This document shows, one piece after another, positions 1 to 9,206 of a DNA stretch of 64,000 bases; within the stretch, counting starts at the first letter, position 1; each line of letters opens with the position of its first letter. The DNA is from Bacillus sp. SM2101 (GTDB lineage: Bacteria > Bacillota > Bacilli > Bacillales > SM2101). Below the pieces are notes generated by a model. The model did no database searches. It was not told where the DNA came from and worked only from the letters and a program-made list of their open reading frames with translations. A program made the translations under genes and the position numbers. The DNA lies in contig NZ_JAEUFG010000015.1 of NCBI RefSeq assembly GCF_018588585.1, positions 38,222 to 102,221 of the forward strand, read 5' to 3'.

Positions 1-2
1 AA

Positions 3-794
3 AAAATAAATGCCCCATCGCTAGCAAGTGTGCCATCTTCATCTCCATTAACGATAGTAAATATTCCAGGTGAGGATTTGGTTATTACACCGTCTTTAAT
101 CATTCATGATAAAGATGATGTTAATTTTATTGAAGAAGGTTATATAGATAAGGTTTTATTTGAGTCTTTTTCTTATGATGAAAATGATGAATGGATTTTA
201 CAAGTCCTGAAATCAATTCTTCTTAACAGAAGTGTTGGTGATGAATTTTCTAATAGACTTTCTGAAGAAATGTTCACTCAGCTATCTGGACAAGCTCTTG
301 ATGAATTTATTGAAATAATATTTACTTATGAAAATAAGAAGCTTTCATCCGAACTATTAGATAGGTCGTTATCAGCTATTGATTTAGGTAAAACAACATT
401 CTTTTCAGCAAACACTAATCAAAGGAATCAGACTTCTTCCCTCTATTTTGTTGATGAAAGAAACTTCTTCATTAATAGTAAAGAAATTGTTAATCGACCA
501 GTTATTTTCAGAAATGGTCAGCTCTTGTTCCCATTAGAGGATGTATTACGTCATGCTGGGTATAAGGTTTCATTTTTTTCAGATCAAGAAACCATTTATA
601 TTGAAAAAGGGCAAGATATTTGGAGATTTTACTTAAATAAAAACTATTTTATATATAATGAAGAAGAATGGGGATTATTATCTAAACCAATGGAACAGAT
701 TGATCATTCTGTTTACATTTATGAAACGTGGCTAACTGATTTATTCGCAGTATTGGTTGAAAAGGATGAACAAACAATTGATCTTACATATTAA
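3..794 (+). CDS. Copper-amine-oxidase-N-like stalk domain protein, 5' end outside window
   Basis: The reading frame is open from the first bases of the window, and the only early start codon (GTG at 30) has no ribosome binding site, so the gene very probably begins upstream and this is its C-terminal part. The last ~90 residues resemble the copper amine oxidase N-terminal-like (stalk) domain of surface proteins in Firmicutes: a repeated pattern of short beta strands with RPVIFRNGQLLFPLEDVLRH, then a hydrophobic strand pair ending in TWLTDLFAVL. The preceding part is acidic with no recognised motif. In B. subtilis the gene upstream of rsmD is ylbG; this is not YlbG. Function unknown. Confidence 0.6.
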   Translation, partial: KINAPSLASVPSSSPLTIVNIPGEDLVITPSLIIHDKDDVNFIEEGYIDKVLFESFSYDENDEWILQVLKSILLNRSVGDEFSNRLSEEMFTQLSGQALDEFIEIIFTYENKKLSSELLDRSLSAIDLGKTTFFSANTNQRNQTSSLYFVDERNFFINSKEIVNRPVIFRNGQLLFPLEDVLRHAGYKVSFFSDQETIYIEKGQDIWRFYLNKNYFIYNEEEWGLLSKPMEQIDHSVYIYETWLTDLFAVLVEKDEQTIDLTY

Positions 795-826
795 TAACAA
801 AGCAAGTGAGCATAGTGGTCAATAAT

Positions 827-974
827 TGGCTGTTTTCATGTTGAAATATATACACGTAAACAACTTAATTTCGTGGCATCTGTTCTTCTATTGAACGATG
901 AATGTTGAGTAAAACGACATTTTTATTTTCTAGTTTAGGAACTACAGCAACATAGTTTACGAATAAAGTCTATA
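827..974 (-). repeat. Dispersed intergenic repeat, copy 1 (near full length)
   Basis: Reads on the minus strand from a left end like TTATTCGTAAACTATGTTGC, through the conserved centre AGATGCCACGAA, to a right end ATGAAAACAGCC (ggctgttttcat at 828-839 on the + strand). It matches the other copies in order and spacing of these blocks. It lies between the stalk protein gene and the csfG-like terminator. Confidence 0.7.
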
Positions 975-978
975 AATT

Positions 979-1148
979 AAAAAAACCCTGCAGATACCTA
1001 CAGGGTCCTTCTATATCATAGGGATAATTTTCGAAATATCACCCATAGATAAGAAGGCAAAGGGAGAGGAGAAACCGGAGGAAGAACTTATGGGGAAACG
1101 TAAGTCTTCTCCGCGGTTGGCAACAACATCAATAATTTGATGTTGTTA
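979..1148 (-). ncRNA. csfG: Probable CsfG sporulation small RNA
   Basis: On the minus strand a forespore-type promoter (1153-1182) is followed by a perfect 11-base-pair hairpin (arms 1122-1132 and 1137-1147), a long pyrimidine-rich single-stranded stretch (about 1045-1095), and a terminator hairpin (986-993 with 998-1005, one G-U pair) with seven U residues at 979-985. The predicted transcript is ~170 nt. CsfG is known as a small RNA made in the forespore under sigma F and sigma G, conserved in endospore formers and encoded just upstream of rsmD (ylbH) in B. subtilis; position and promoter type agree. The name rests on synteny, promoter and pyrimidine-rich core recalled from the family, not on an alignment. 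A 16-codon ORF on the opposite strand (1090-1140) is the main alternative. Confidence 0.6.
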
Positions 1149-1152
1149 CTAC

Positions 1153-1182
1153 TAATTATGACCATTTGAAGTGACTGTATAC
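1153..1182 (-). promoter_or_regulatory. Forespore (sigma G/sigma F type) promoter for the csfG-like RNA
   Basis: Minus strand: -35 GTATA (1182-1178), 17-base spacer, -10 CATAATTA (1160-1153). This fits the sigma G pattern (GNATA, 17-18, CATNNTA) with one mismatch and does not resemble a sigma A promoter. Transcription would begin at about 1148-1146, directly before the 5' hairpin. Confidence 0.55.
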
Positions 1183-1184
1183 AC

Positions 1185-1213
1185 TTTCAAAATATTTTTT
1201 TATCATCTATAAT
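1185..1213 (+). promoter_or_regulatory. Candidate sigma A promoter for rsmD-coaD
   Basis: A perfect -10 TATAAT (1208-1213) lies 17 bases after a weak -35 TTTCAA (1185-1190). It is about 47 bases ahead of the rsmD start and overlaps nothing else on this strand. Confidence 0.45.
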
Positions 1214-1259
1214 AAATAAGGCTTAATTTATTTACAATTTTGTAAGAATGGTGATGTTA

Positions 1260-2310
<1,051 letters not shown>

Positions 2311-2390
2311 TTACATATATAAAGTGTAGCCTACTGAGCGAACAGATACCTTTTATTGAATAACTTGATAATGTTTGCGCTTACATAACA

Positions 2391-2419
2391 AACGACCATC
2401 ACTTTGATGGTCGTTTTAA
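2391..2419. terminator. Bidirectional terminator between coaD and ylbJ
   Basis: A perfect 11-base-pair stem AACGACCATCA/TGATGGTCGTT with a 3-base loop lies at 2391-2415. A T-run follows on the + strand and A residues precede it. It can stop coaD transcription and, from the other side, ylbJ. Confidence 0.85.
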
Positions 2420-2540
2420 TTATTGTTGTTCTCCGTACTAAAACATAAGATTAGCATTCATGTGCCTTTCTTGATTAAAAGAAATTACTTGTGCTTATTT
2501 AAACAATGTTTGCAACAAAGCCTTACGAAAAGAGCCTTAT
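2413..2540 (-). repeat. Dispersed intergenic repeat, copy 2, overlapping the 3' end of ylbJ
   Basis: Minus strand left end AAGGCTCTTTTCGTAAGGC then TTTGTTGC, and right end TTTAGTACGGAGAACAACAA. The left end lies inside ylbJ and supplies its last codons and stop. The central GATGCC block is degenerate here. Confidence 0.65.
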
Positions 2541-3749
2541 TTTTTTTATATAAAGTAACACATAGCAACAAAGAGTTGTCAAGGTAATAATTGGTCCGTA
2601 AGTCCACATGATATGTAAAAAATCATAAAACATACTGAAATTAGTATTTAATGAAAAAGAAGGTATGACGTTTGGTCCGTGCTCGGGTTTTACTATCGTA
2701 TTAATGTATAGAGGCTTCCAAAGTATATATGCAAAAAGCGCAGCAAAAAATCCGTGAAAGATACGAGCGACAAAAAAGGGCCTAAAGCGTATATCGGTCT
2801 CAGCTAGAATACTTGCAACTTGGGCCTGAACTGATAAGCCACTGAAAGCAAGAATAAAGCTTGTAATCACTGCTTGGTAAATCAAGCTAATATTAGGTGT
2901 TTCACTAGTTAATTGACTTCCTAATGTTATTTCAAATAAACCGGAAAATAAAGGTATTCCTAATTCTTCGGGAAGATCAAAAACCGCTAACACATATTCC
3001 AAAAGATAAGCTACCACAGCTGTTATATGGACGATAGATAGCAATTTGTTTAAAACAGAAAATAAAATAATGAAACCACCGATCATTAATAATGTATGTA
3101 CTGAGGATGTGATCGCATCCCCGAGTAATTTTCCTAGTGGCCTATTATCTTGCAGCCTAGATTCATGTGCAGAACGTAGTGCCTCATGTATAATTCTTTT
3201 CCTTCTGTTAATAGAAGGCTTGCTAATGACATTTTCTTTGCCGTGAAATCTCATTATTAATCCTACACAAATATTACCTAAATAATGTGATATGGCTAGG
3301 ATGATACCTAAACTGGCATTTTGAAAAAAACCAATAGCTACCGCACCAAAAATAAACAATGGATTAGAAGAGTTAGTAAATGATACTAGGCGCTCCGCTT
3401 CTATTGCAGTTAACTGATTTTCTTGGCGTAATCTTGCTGTAAATTTAGCACCTGCAGGATAACCAGATGCCATTCCCATTGCCCATACAAATCCGCCAAC
3501 ACCGGGTACTTTGAATAATGGTCTCATAAGAGGCTCCAATAAAAAACCGATAAATCGAACAACTCCAAACCCTATGAGCAACTCAGATATAATAAAAAAG
3601 GGAAGTAACGACGGGAACACGACTCCCCACCAAATCTGTAACCCTCTTTGTGAAGCTTCAAATGATGCTTGTGGAAAAGAAATAAGGGCTATAGCTAGCA
3701 ATAAGGCAGTTGTTGCTAATATTAATGAATTTACTTTTGTTATATTCAA
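2523..3749 (-). CDS. ylbJ: Sporulation integral membrane protein YlbJ
   Basis: YlbJ is a polytopic membrane protein of the nucleoside-recognition (Gate) family, made in the mother cell during sporulation and needed for normal heat-resistant spores in B. subtilis; its substrate is not known. The 408-residue product has about nine hydrophobic segments, an early GWVVFPSLLPFF-like segment (here IWWGVVFPSLLPFFII), and the family motif GMASGYPAGAK followed by FTNSSNPLFIFGAV. The TTG at 3749 is preferred as start: GGAGG sits eight bases before it, and the codons further upstream have no such site. The last four residues and the stop (RLFS, TAA) come from a dispersed repeat, so the C terminus may differ from relatives. 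Confidence 0.92.
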   Translation of the reverse strand: MNITKVNSLILATTALLLAIALISFPQASFEASQRGLQIWWGVVFPSLLPFFIISELLIGFGVVRFIGFLLEPLMRPLFKVPGVGGFVWAMGMASGYPAGAKFTARLRQENQLTAIEAERLVSFTNSSNPLFIFGAVAIGFFQNASLGIILAISHYLGNICVGLIMRFHGKENVISKPSINRRKRIIHEALRSAHESRLQDNRPLGKLLGDAITSSVHTLLMIGGFIILFSVLNKLLSIVHITAVVAYLLEYVLAVFDLPEELGIPLFSGLFEITLGSQLTSETPNISLIYQAVITSFILAFSGLSVQAQVASILAETDIRFRPFFVARIFHGFFAALFAYILWKPLYINTIVKPEHGPNVIPSFSLNTNFSMFYDFLHIMWTYGPIITLTTLCCYVLLYIKKIRLFS

Positions 3750-3925
3750 GAGTATTGCCTCCCGTTTTATCTTCTTTCTATACAATGGATGTAGTAGGTG
3801 TTAGAATGAAAGAACGAATAAATCATGGTAAAAAGTTGTACAAACTTATATTTCAATATACGTGTATAGCACCTTTCTTTAGACCATAAGATTGAATATA
3901 GATCATTTTTTTGGAGGTATTTCTC

Positions 3926-4723
3926 ATGCGAGATCCTATCATTGGTCTAGCTCTTGGTTCTGGAAGTGCAAGAGGCTTTGCCCACTTAGGGGTTATTAAA
4001 GTATTGACAGAGGAGAATATTGGAATAGACCTGATTGCTGGAAGTAGCATGGGTGCCGTTGTTGCAGCCTTTTATGGAGCTGGGCTAGACATTAATCGTC
4101 TATATAAAGTGGCTTATGCATTTAAAAGAAAATATTACTTGGATTTTACTGTTCCAAGGATGGGTTTTTTGGCAGGGAATAGAGTTAAAGAGCTCATTCG
4201 TATATTTACCCATGGGAAAATGATTGAAGACTTAGATATTCCGGTAGCTATTGTAGCAACCGATTTAATAAAGGGAGAAAAGGTAGTTTTTAGAACGGGA
4301 CCAGTTGCTGATGCTGTCCGTGCGAGTATTGCAATTCCAGGAATTTTTGTGCCAGAAAAAATAAACAATCGAGTGCTAGTCGATGGAGGCGTTGTTGACC
4401 GCATACCTGTATCAGTCGTGAAAGAAATGGGTGCTGATATCGTGATTGGAGTTGATGTATCACATGTTAAAAAAAATGAAAGTATCTCATCCATTTTTGA
4501 CGTGATTATGCAAAGTATAGACATCATGCAAGAAGAGCTAGTTAGCCATAGGGAAATTGCTTCTGATATAATGATTCGACCACATGTGGAACATATTAGT
4601 TCAAAAGCATTTTCCAATATAAAGGAGATTATTGAGATAGGCGAGGAGGAAACGAGAAAACAGCTCGAAAATATTATTACGGTTATTTCTACGTGGAAGG
4701 AGTCACAGCAAGGTGAAGACTAA
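3926..4723 (+). CDS. ylbK: Patatin-like phospholipase family protein YlbK
   Basis: A cytosolic serine hydrolase of the patatin/RssA family; the natural lipid substrate is not established. The 265-residue protein shows the glycine-rich oxyanion motif GSGSARGFAHLG (residues 11-22), the nucleophile elbow GSSMG (around residue 40) and the catalytic dyad aspartate in VDGGVVDRIP (around residue 152). An AGREP-like segment binding switch is present as VADAVRASIAIPGIF. ATG 3926 is used because GGAGGT lies seven bases upstream, while the TTG at 3911 overlaps that site. It overlaps ylbL by 11 bases, so the two are translated together, as in B. subtilis. Confidence 0.93.
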   Translation: MRDPIIGLALGSGSARGFAHLGVIKVLTEENIGIDLIAGSSMGAVVAAFYGAGLDINRLYKVAYAFKRKYYLDFTVPRMGFLAGNRVKELIRIFTHGKMIEDLDIPVAIVATDLIKGEKVVFRTGPVADAVRASIAIPGIFVPEKINNRVLVDGGVVDRIPVSVVKEMGADIVIGVDVSHVKKNESISSIFDVIMQSIDIMQEELVSHREIASDIMIRPHVEHISSKAFSNIKEIIEIGEEETRKQLENIITVISTWKESQQGED

Positions 4724-5726
4724 AAGTTATATTAGATCGTTATTTATTGGTATTATACTTGCTATGCTAATTACTTTTGTACAGCTACCATTTTACATTA
4801 CGAAACCTGGAACAGCACAAGAGCTTGCTCCTATTGTTCAAGTTGATGGTGGGTATGAAGAAGAAGGGTCATTAATGCTAACAACAGTTAGAATGGGAAA
4901 AGCAAATGTTGTCTCATATATTTGGGCGAAATTGAGTGAATACCAAATGATTTACCCTGAACAAGATATTCTCCAAGATAGAAGCGATGAGGAATATTCA
5001 TATATTCAATTACATAATATGGAGAACTCAAAAAACAGTGCTATAACAGTTGCATATAATCAAGCAGATAAAAGTATAGAGTATAAATATAATGGATTAT
5101 TTGTCTTTACGGTGCTAGATAATGTACCAGCTAAAGATTTTTTAAAAACAGCTGATCGTATTATACGAGTAGACGATAAAGATGTGAAAAGTTATGAAGA
5201 CCTTACTCATTATCTATCAACAAAACAAGAGGGCGATGTAATTGAGGTTGTTGTTGAGAGGGATGGTGAGACGGTTGTTCAAGATATTGAGTTGATTACA
5301 TTGGAAAATAAAGAGCAAGTAGGTTTAGGTGTACAACTTATAGAAGATGTGGAACTTAACGTAAACCCAAGCGTGGAAATTAATTCTGAGAAAATAGGTG
5401 GTCCATCTGCAGGATTAATGTTTACATTAGAAATCTATAATCAATTAGTTGAAGAAGATCTTACAAAGGGCTTTGACATCGCTGGTACTGGTCAAATTTT
5501 TAATGATGGTACTGTCGGACCTATAGGTGGGATCTCTCAAAAAATTGTAGCGGCGGATAAGGCAGGGGCCGAAATCTTTTTTGCGCCAAATCAGAACGGA
5601 GCTAGTGACTCAAACTATAATGAAGCTGTAAAAACAGCTCAAGATATTGGAACTTCAATGAAAATTGTACCTGTAGATACATTTGAAGATGCTTTATTGT
5701 ATTTACAATCTTTACAGCCAGAGTAG
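4713..5726 (+). CDS. ylbL: PDZ and Lon-like (S16) protease YlbL
   Basis: Membrane-anchored serine protease; B. subtilis YlbL degrades the DNA-damage division inhibitor YneA together with CtpA. The 337-residue protein has one N-terminal transmembrane segment (residues 8-27), a PDZ domain (about 110-190, with FTVLDNVPA and DRIIRVDDKDV), and a C-terminal Lon proteolytic domain. The catalytic serine is in KIGGPSAGLM (about residue 233) and the lysine in GGISQKIVAADKAGA (about 278). The GTG start at 4713 lies within the end of ylbK with AAGGAG upstream. Confidence 0.93.
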   Translation: MKTKSYIRSLFIGIILAMLITFVQLPFYITKPGTAQELAPIVQVDGGYEEEGSLMLTTVRMGKANVVSYIWAKLSEYQMIYPEQDILQDRSDEEYSYIQLHNMENSKNSAITVAYNQADKSIEYKYNGLFVFTVLDNVPAKDFLKTADRIIRVDDKDVKSYEDLTHYLSTKQEGDVIEVVVERDGETVVQDIELITLENKEQVGLGVQLIEDVELNVNPSVEINSEKIGGPSAGLMFTLEIYNQLVEEDLTKGFDIAGTGQIFNDGTVGPIGGISQKIVAADKAGAEIFFAPNQNGASDSNYNEAVKTAQDIGTSMKIVPVDTFEDALLYLQSLQPE

Positions 5727-5760
5727 TATTACATACTTATGCTGTTTATTAACTGCAACT

Positions 5761-5806
5761 GAAGGCAGATCTCTTACATTAAATGCAGAGGTTGCCTTCT
5801 TTATTT
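5761..5806. terminator. Terminator between convergent ylbL and tmcAL
   Basis: GAAGGCA (5761-5767) pairs with TGCCTTC (5793-5799), with a further partly paired inner stem, followed by TTTATTT. It is a moderate intrinsic terminator for ylbK-ylbL; the dispersed repeat copy 3 lies directly beyond it. Confidence 0.6.
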
Positions 5807-5810
5807 GTAT

Positions 5811-5957
5811 AGCTGTTTTACGTACGAATAGATTTACCATGTATTCATTATAGTTCGTGGCATCCTTTATTTCATTTTCATACCGCTGAAAACCCTAGCT
5901 AATCTTCTCTAACGGTGCTAATTTAGTAATAAAAGCACCAAAGTTTATGTAAAGAGA
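5811..5957 (-). repeat. Dispersed intergenic repeat, copy 3 (full length)
   Basis: Minus strand left end CTCTTTACATAAACTTTGGTGC, centre AGGATGCCACGAACTATA, right end ACGTAAAACAGCT. Its left end abuts the tmcAL stop codon at 5959-5961, so almost all of the ylbL-tmcAL gap is repeat. Confidence 0.65.
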
Positions 5958-5958
5958 G

Positions 5959-7194
5959 TTATTTAAACTTCCTAGCATCTTCATCAAACCTAATCGGTGG
6001 AGTTGAGTACTCTTGTTTAATTGCTGTTGAACATAAAGGTTCTGGTAAAATACTAGCATATACATGTGCAGCAGTAATATCTAACATGAATAATGGGTCT
6101 TCAAAGGAAGCTGCTTTCGAAATGATAGGTAGTTGTATTTTTTTCTTTACTTCATTCAAATACTGTTGCCCTCTCGTATTCATACCTAATAAACGGATAT
6201 ATGGAGATTGGGTAGATAATTGTAGTAAGTCGTGCTTTTTAGTATTCGTTAATATATGTAGACATAGTCGCTGAAGTCGAGTCCAAGTATAACGCTTTGT
6301 CTTAATTTTTTCCATAAAAGTTATAAATGAAGTCGATTCTTTTATGTACTTCATAAGTCGATATTCTAAGCCTTCCTCACATTCATATATTGATTCCAGC
6401 TCTGCTAGACTAGAAGTTAATAGCTTATATTTTAATAATGGAAAATAAGCTTCCCAGCTATGAAATCGATTGTACTGATTATAATAATTAATTAAGTGGT
6501 TCTTTGTAGATACAGGGATGTAGTTATCTATGTCATTTATATTACCGCTCTTTGAGAATAAAGTTTGACGTATACTGGTTGCACTAGCGATAGAAGGAGA
6601 TGTAAATTCCTCATCATGATATTGAGCCCCTGTTCGGGTGATTGTTAATGGAGTTAGGCTACTGTGCTGATCATGAATTGCTTTCACATAGTGATAACCT
6701 AGAATGTTATTTGGCTTAGATAAATCAAGCTTCACATTCGTAGTTTTTACTTCATTAAAAGCAATTGATGATGCTTTCGGATAACTATATCCTTTATCTA
6801 TTGCATTCTTCACCTTTTCATTATATGTTGGTGCAGCTTGTTTCAAAAATTGGGCAGCATGTTGAAAATCTTTTATTTCTCCATGCTCACTTCCAAAACA
6901 AACTTCCTCACATAATAAAGCAGATAAAATTGAAATTGCTCCATTTGCAAACATTTCAGCATTTTGTGATGCATAGGCGTAAGGTAATTCGACAACGATA
7001 TCTACACCAGCTTCTAAGGCCATCTTAGTCCTCGACCATTTAGATACTAGTGCGGGTTCACCGCGTTGCAGAAAATTTCCACTCATAACTGCTATAACAC
7101 AATGAGTGCCTGTTTGCTTTTTTGTTTCTTGTAAATGAACGTAATGCCCATTATGAAATGGATTGTACTCAACGATAACACCTGCAGCCTTCAC
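5959..7194 (-). CDS. tmcAL: tRNA(Met) cytidine acetate ligase TmcAL
   Basis: Forms N4-acetylcytidine at the wobble position of elongator tRNA(Met) from acetate and ATP through an acetyl-adenylate (YlbM in B. subtilis). The 411-residue product begins MKAAGVIVEYNPFHNGHYVHL, with the nucleotidyltransferase HxGH motif as HNGH at residues 14-17, followed by the family signature MSGNFLQRGEPA near residue 39 and VELPYAYASQNAE near 70. Length is normal for the family. It is transcribed opposite to its neighbours, as ylbM is in B. subtilis, and shares the upstream region with ylbN. Confidence 0.95.
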   Translation of the reverse strand: MKAAGVIVEYNPFHNGHYVHLQETKKQTGTHCVIAVMSGNFLQRGEPALVSKWSRTKMALEAGVDIVVELPYAYASQNAEMFANGAISILSALLCEEVCFGSEHGEIKDFQHAAQFLKQAAPTYNEKVKNAIDKGYSYPKASSIAFNEVKTTNVKLDLSKPNNILGYHYVKAIHDQHSSLTPLTITRTGAQYHDEEFTSPSIASATSIRQTLFSKSGNINDIDNYIPVSTKNHLINYYNQYNRFHSWEAYFPLLKYKLLTSSLAELESIYECEEGLEYRLMKYIKESTSFITFMEKIKTKRYTWTRLQRLCLHILTNTKKHDLLQLSTQSPYIRLLGMNTRGQQYLNEVKKKIQLPIISKAASFEDPLFMLDITAAHVYASILPEPLCSTAIKQEYSTPPIRFDEDARKFK

Positions 7195-7407
7195 TTACAC
7201 ACCTCAGTTCTAGTTTAATATTGGAAAAATGTATACAATGATTTCTTTTATTATAATGTATATGAAAATGAAGTTCCATCTCTCAAATTCACAGTATTTA
7301 TTAACTCAATTAAATTAATGAAAATAGAAGGGTAAGGAAGCTGCTTTCGATGAATAATAGTGTTAAAGGAACTTCCTATTTAAGAATGTAGATGTAAAGA
7401 AAAAATA

Positions 7408-7436
7408 TTGACAAATGTGTTTTACAAAGCTATAAT
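7408..7436 (+). promoter_or_regulatory. Consensus sigma A promoter for ylbN-rpmF
   Basis: Perfect -35 TTGACA (7408-7413), 17-base spacer, perfect -10 TATAAT (7431-7436). It lies 28 bases before the ylbN start and predicts strong constitutive expression, suitable for a ribosomal protein gene. Confidence 0.92.
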
Positions 7437-7463
7437 TACCTTTGTTGCCTTGAGGTGATATAA

Positions 7464-7979
7464 TTGAAATGGACAATTCATCAACTATACCAATTACAGA
7501 ACAAGGACATAATAATTGACGAAACTGTAGATGTAAGTGACATTAAACATATTGAGAAGTCAATTCGTAATATTTCACCTGTTAAAGTTACAGGTGCAGC
7601 AGATGTAAGTCATGCTAAAGCTATTTTTCACTTAACAATTACTGGTTCAATGGTTTTACCTTGCTCGAGAACATTGGTTGATGTACAATTTCCGTTTACT
7701 ATTAAAACGACGGAAACCTTTTTATTTAAACAATCTGATTTTGATAATGAAGATGAGGTTCATAATGTTGAAGGAGATGTCGTTGACATTCTTCCGATCA
7801 TAAAGGAAAATATTCTTCTAGAAATTCCAATGCAGATATATTCAGAAAGTGTACAGGAAGATAAAGTATTACAATCTGGAAAAGATTGGTCTGTTATTAC
7901 TGAGGAAGATGTGAAAAATCAGATAGATCCACGTTTAGCTGGATTAGCAAAATATTTTGACAAAAATAAAGAAAATTAA
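7464..7979 (+). CDS. ylbN: DUF177 (YceD family) protein YlbN
   Basis: A conserved bacterial protein of the YceD/DUF177 family, nearly always encoded just before rpmF and linked to 23S rRNA or ribosome maturation in some bacteria; its exact role in Firmicutes is not settled. The 171-residue product begins MKWTIHQLYQLQNK and contains the family core with a conserved CSRTL stretch (PCSRTLVDVQFPF, about residues 73-85) and a C-terminal DPRLAGLAKYF. The start is TTG, preceded by GAGGTGAT at 7452-7459; the only nearby ATG is out of frame. It heads the ylbN-rpmF operon. Confidence 0.92.
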   Translation: MKWTIHQLYQLQNKDIIIDETVDVSDIKHIEKSIRNISPVKVTGAADVSHAKAIFHLTITGSMVLPCSRTLVDVQFPFTIKTTETFLFKQSDFDNEDEVHNVEGDVVDILPIIKENILLEIPMQIYSESVQEDKVLQSGKDWSVITEEDVKNQIDPRLAGLAKYFDKNKEN

Positions 7980-8045
7980 CAAAACGAAGAACCGGCATTA
8001 TCCGGCCTTCATATGATTTTAATTCTCTTTAAGGAGGTGGGAATA

Positions 8046-8219
8046 ATGGCTGTACCTTTTAGAAGAACATCTAAAACTAAAAAAAGAAAGCGTCGTACGC
8101 ATTTCAAATTACAAGCCCCTGGTATGGTAGAATGCCCAAATTGTGGTGAAATGAAGCTTGCTCACCGCGTTTGTAAAGAATGTGGTACTTATAAAGGAAA
8201 AGAAGTAGTTAGCAACTAA
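8046..8219 (+). CDS. rpmF: 50S ribosomal protein L32
   Basis: Structural protein of the large ribosomal subunit. The 57-residue product begins [19 protein letters not shown] and is strongly basic. It keeps the four zinc ligands of the C+ type L32 as CPNCG and CKECG (residues 28-46), so it is the zinc-binding paralogue rather than a Cys-free substitute. The start at 8046 follows a strong AAGGAGGTGG site. It is expressed from the ylbN promoter and ends at a strong terminator. Confidence 0.97.
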   Translation: MAVPFRRTSKTKKRKRRTHFKLQAPGMVECPNCGEMKLAHRVCKECGTYKGKEVVSN

Positions 8220-8240
8220 ATGATGTTGATTACTGACGTT

Positions 8241-8276
8241 AAAAAACACAAAGAGTAAATTCTTTGTGTTTTTTTC
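8241..8276 (+). terminator. Terminator after rpmF
   Basis: Stem AACACAAAGA/TCTTTGTGTT (arms end at 8254 and begin at 8261) with a 6-base loop, followed by a long T-run to 8275. Preceding A residues make it potentially bidirectional. Confidence 0.9.
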
Positions 8277-8310
8277 TATATCATTATATAAGTGGGGGGA
8301 AGGTACAAGG

Positions 8311-9075
8311 GTGGAGAAAATGATTATTAATAAAGACGATAATGGCGTAGTATGGGCTACAATTAACCGTTTGGCTAAAAGAAATGCGATCGATTATGAT
8401 GTTATGAATAAATTGGAAACGCTTATAAACGATGTGAGAGAGACGGTTGATATTAAAGCAATCGTCATTACTGGAGCTGGTGACAAAGCATTTTGTTCCG
8501 GAGGTGATTTAAGTGTATTTCATCAATTAAAAACAAAAAGAGAGGCATATGAAATGCTTTCAAAAATGGGTGAAATACTATACTCGCTACAGACACTTCC
8601 TAAGCCAACTGTGGCACTATTAAATGGATTTGCAATAGGAGGTGGTTGTGAACTAGCAACAGCATGTGATTTTCGTTTAGCTAAGCAAGGCAGTAAACTA
8701 GGATTTATACAAAGTAAATTAGCGATAACAACAGGTTGGGGTGGAGCAACCTTATTAAATGAAAAAATCCCCTATGATAAGGCACTTCAATTGCTAATGA
8801 CAGCAAAAATGATTTCTGCAGAGAAGGCTTATGAAATTGGTTTTGTTAATGAAGTGTTAGATAACCAAGACTTAGTGAAACAGTGTAAAGAATTTCTGAA
8901 ACCAATACTTGAAGCAGATGTACATGTACTATCCTCATATAAACAGGTATTAATTAATAAATGGAAGGCCCATCATTTAAAGGAAAGAATGTTTGCAGAA
9001 ATTGAACAATGTGCATCTTTATGGGCAAGAGATGAGCATCACCATGCAGTCGAGGCTTTTTTGAATAACAATTAA
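8311..9075 (+). CDS. Enoyl-CoA hydratase/isomerase family protein
   Basis: Crotonase-fold protein acting on an acyl-CoA, probably in fatty acid or branched-chain amino acid breakdown; the precise substrate cannot be told. The 254-residue protein shows the crotonase oxyanion motif SGGDLSVF near residue 63 and the second signature GFAIGGGCELATACDFRLA near residues 108-126, with GWGGATLL later. The usual catalytic glutamates are not both obvious, so hydratase activity is not certain. GTG 8311 is chosen: GGGGGAAGG lies seven bases upstream; an ATG at 8320 is too close to its own site. It is absent from this position in B. subtilis, and a biotin-dependent carboxylase operon lies about 1.5 kb downstream. 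Confidence 0.85.
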   Translation: MEKMIINKDDNGVVWATINRLAKRNAIDYDVMNKLETLINDVRETVDIKAIVITGAGDKAFCSGGDLSVFHQLKTKREAYEMLSKMGEILYSLQTLPKPTVALLNGFAIGGGCELATACDFRLAKQGSKLGFIQSKLAITTGWGGATLLNEKIPYDKALQLLMTAKMISAEKAYEIGFVNEVLDNQDLVKQCKEFLKPILEADVHVLSSYKQVLINKWKAHHLKERMFAEIEQCASLWARDEHHHAVEAFLNNN

Positions 9076-9206
9076 GATGTTTTTTAATGATTTATGTGTT
9101 GTATATGGATAAAACATGAATTATTTGCATTGTGATAGTTTATATATAGTCTATCTTTTCTAGTAGCAGCATATGTATTAAAAAAAAGCTACTGGGAGGT
9201 AGGGTA

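Noticed and set aside
1090..1140. 16-codon + strand ORF (MGKRKSSPRLATTSII) with GGAGGAAG upstream
   Set aside because: It overlaps the csfG-like RNA on the other strand: the apparent ribosome binding site is the complement of the pyrimidine-rich core and the end is the 5' hairpin. The RNA explanation accounts for more of the sequence.
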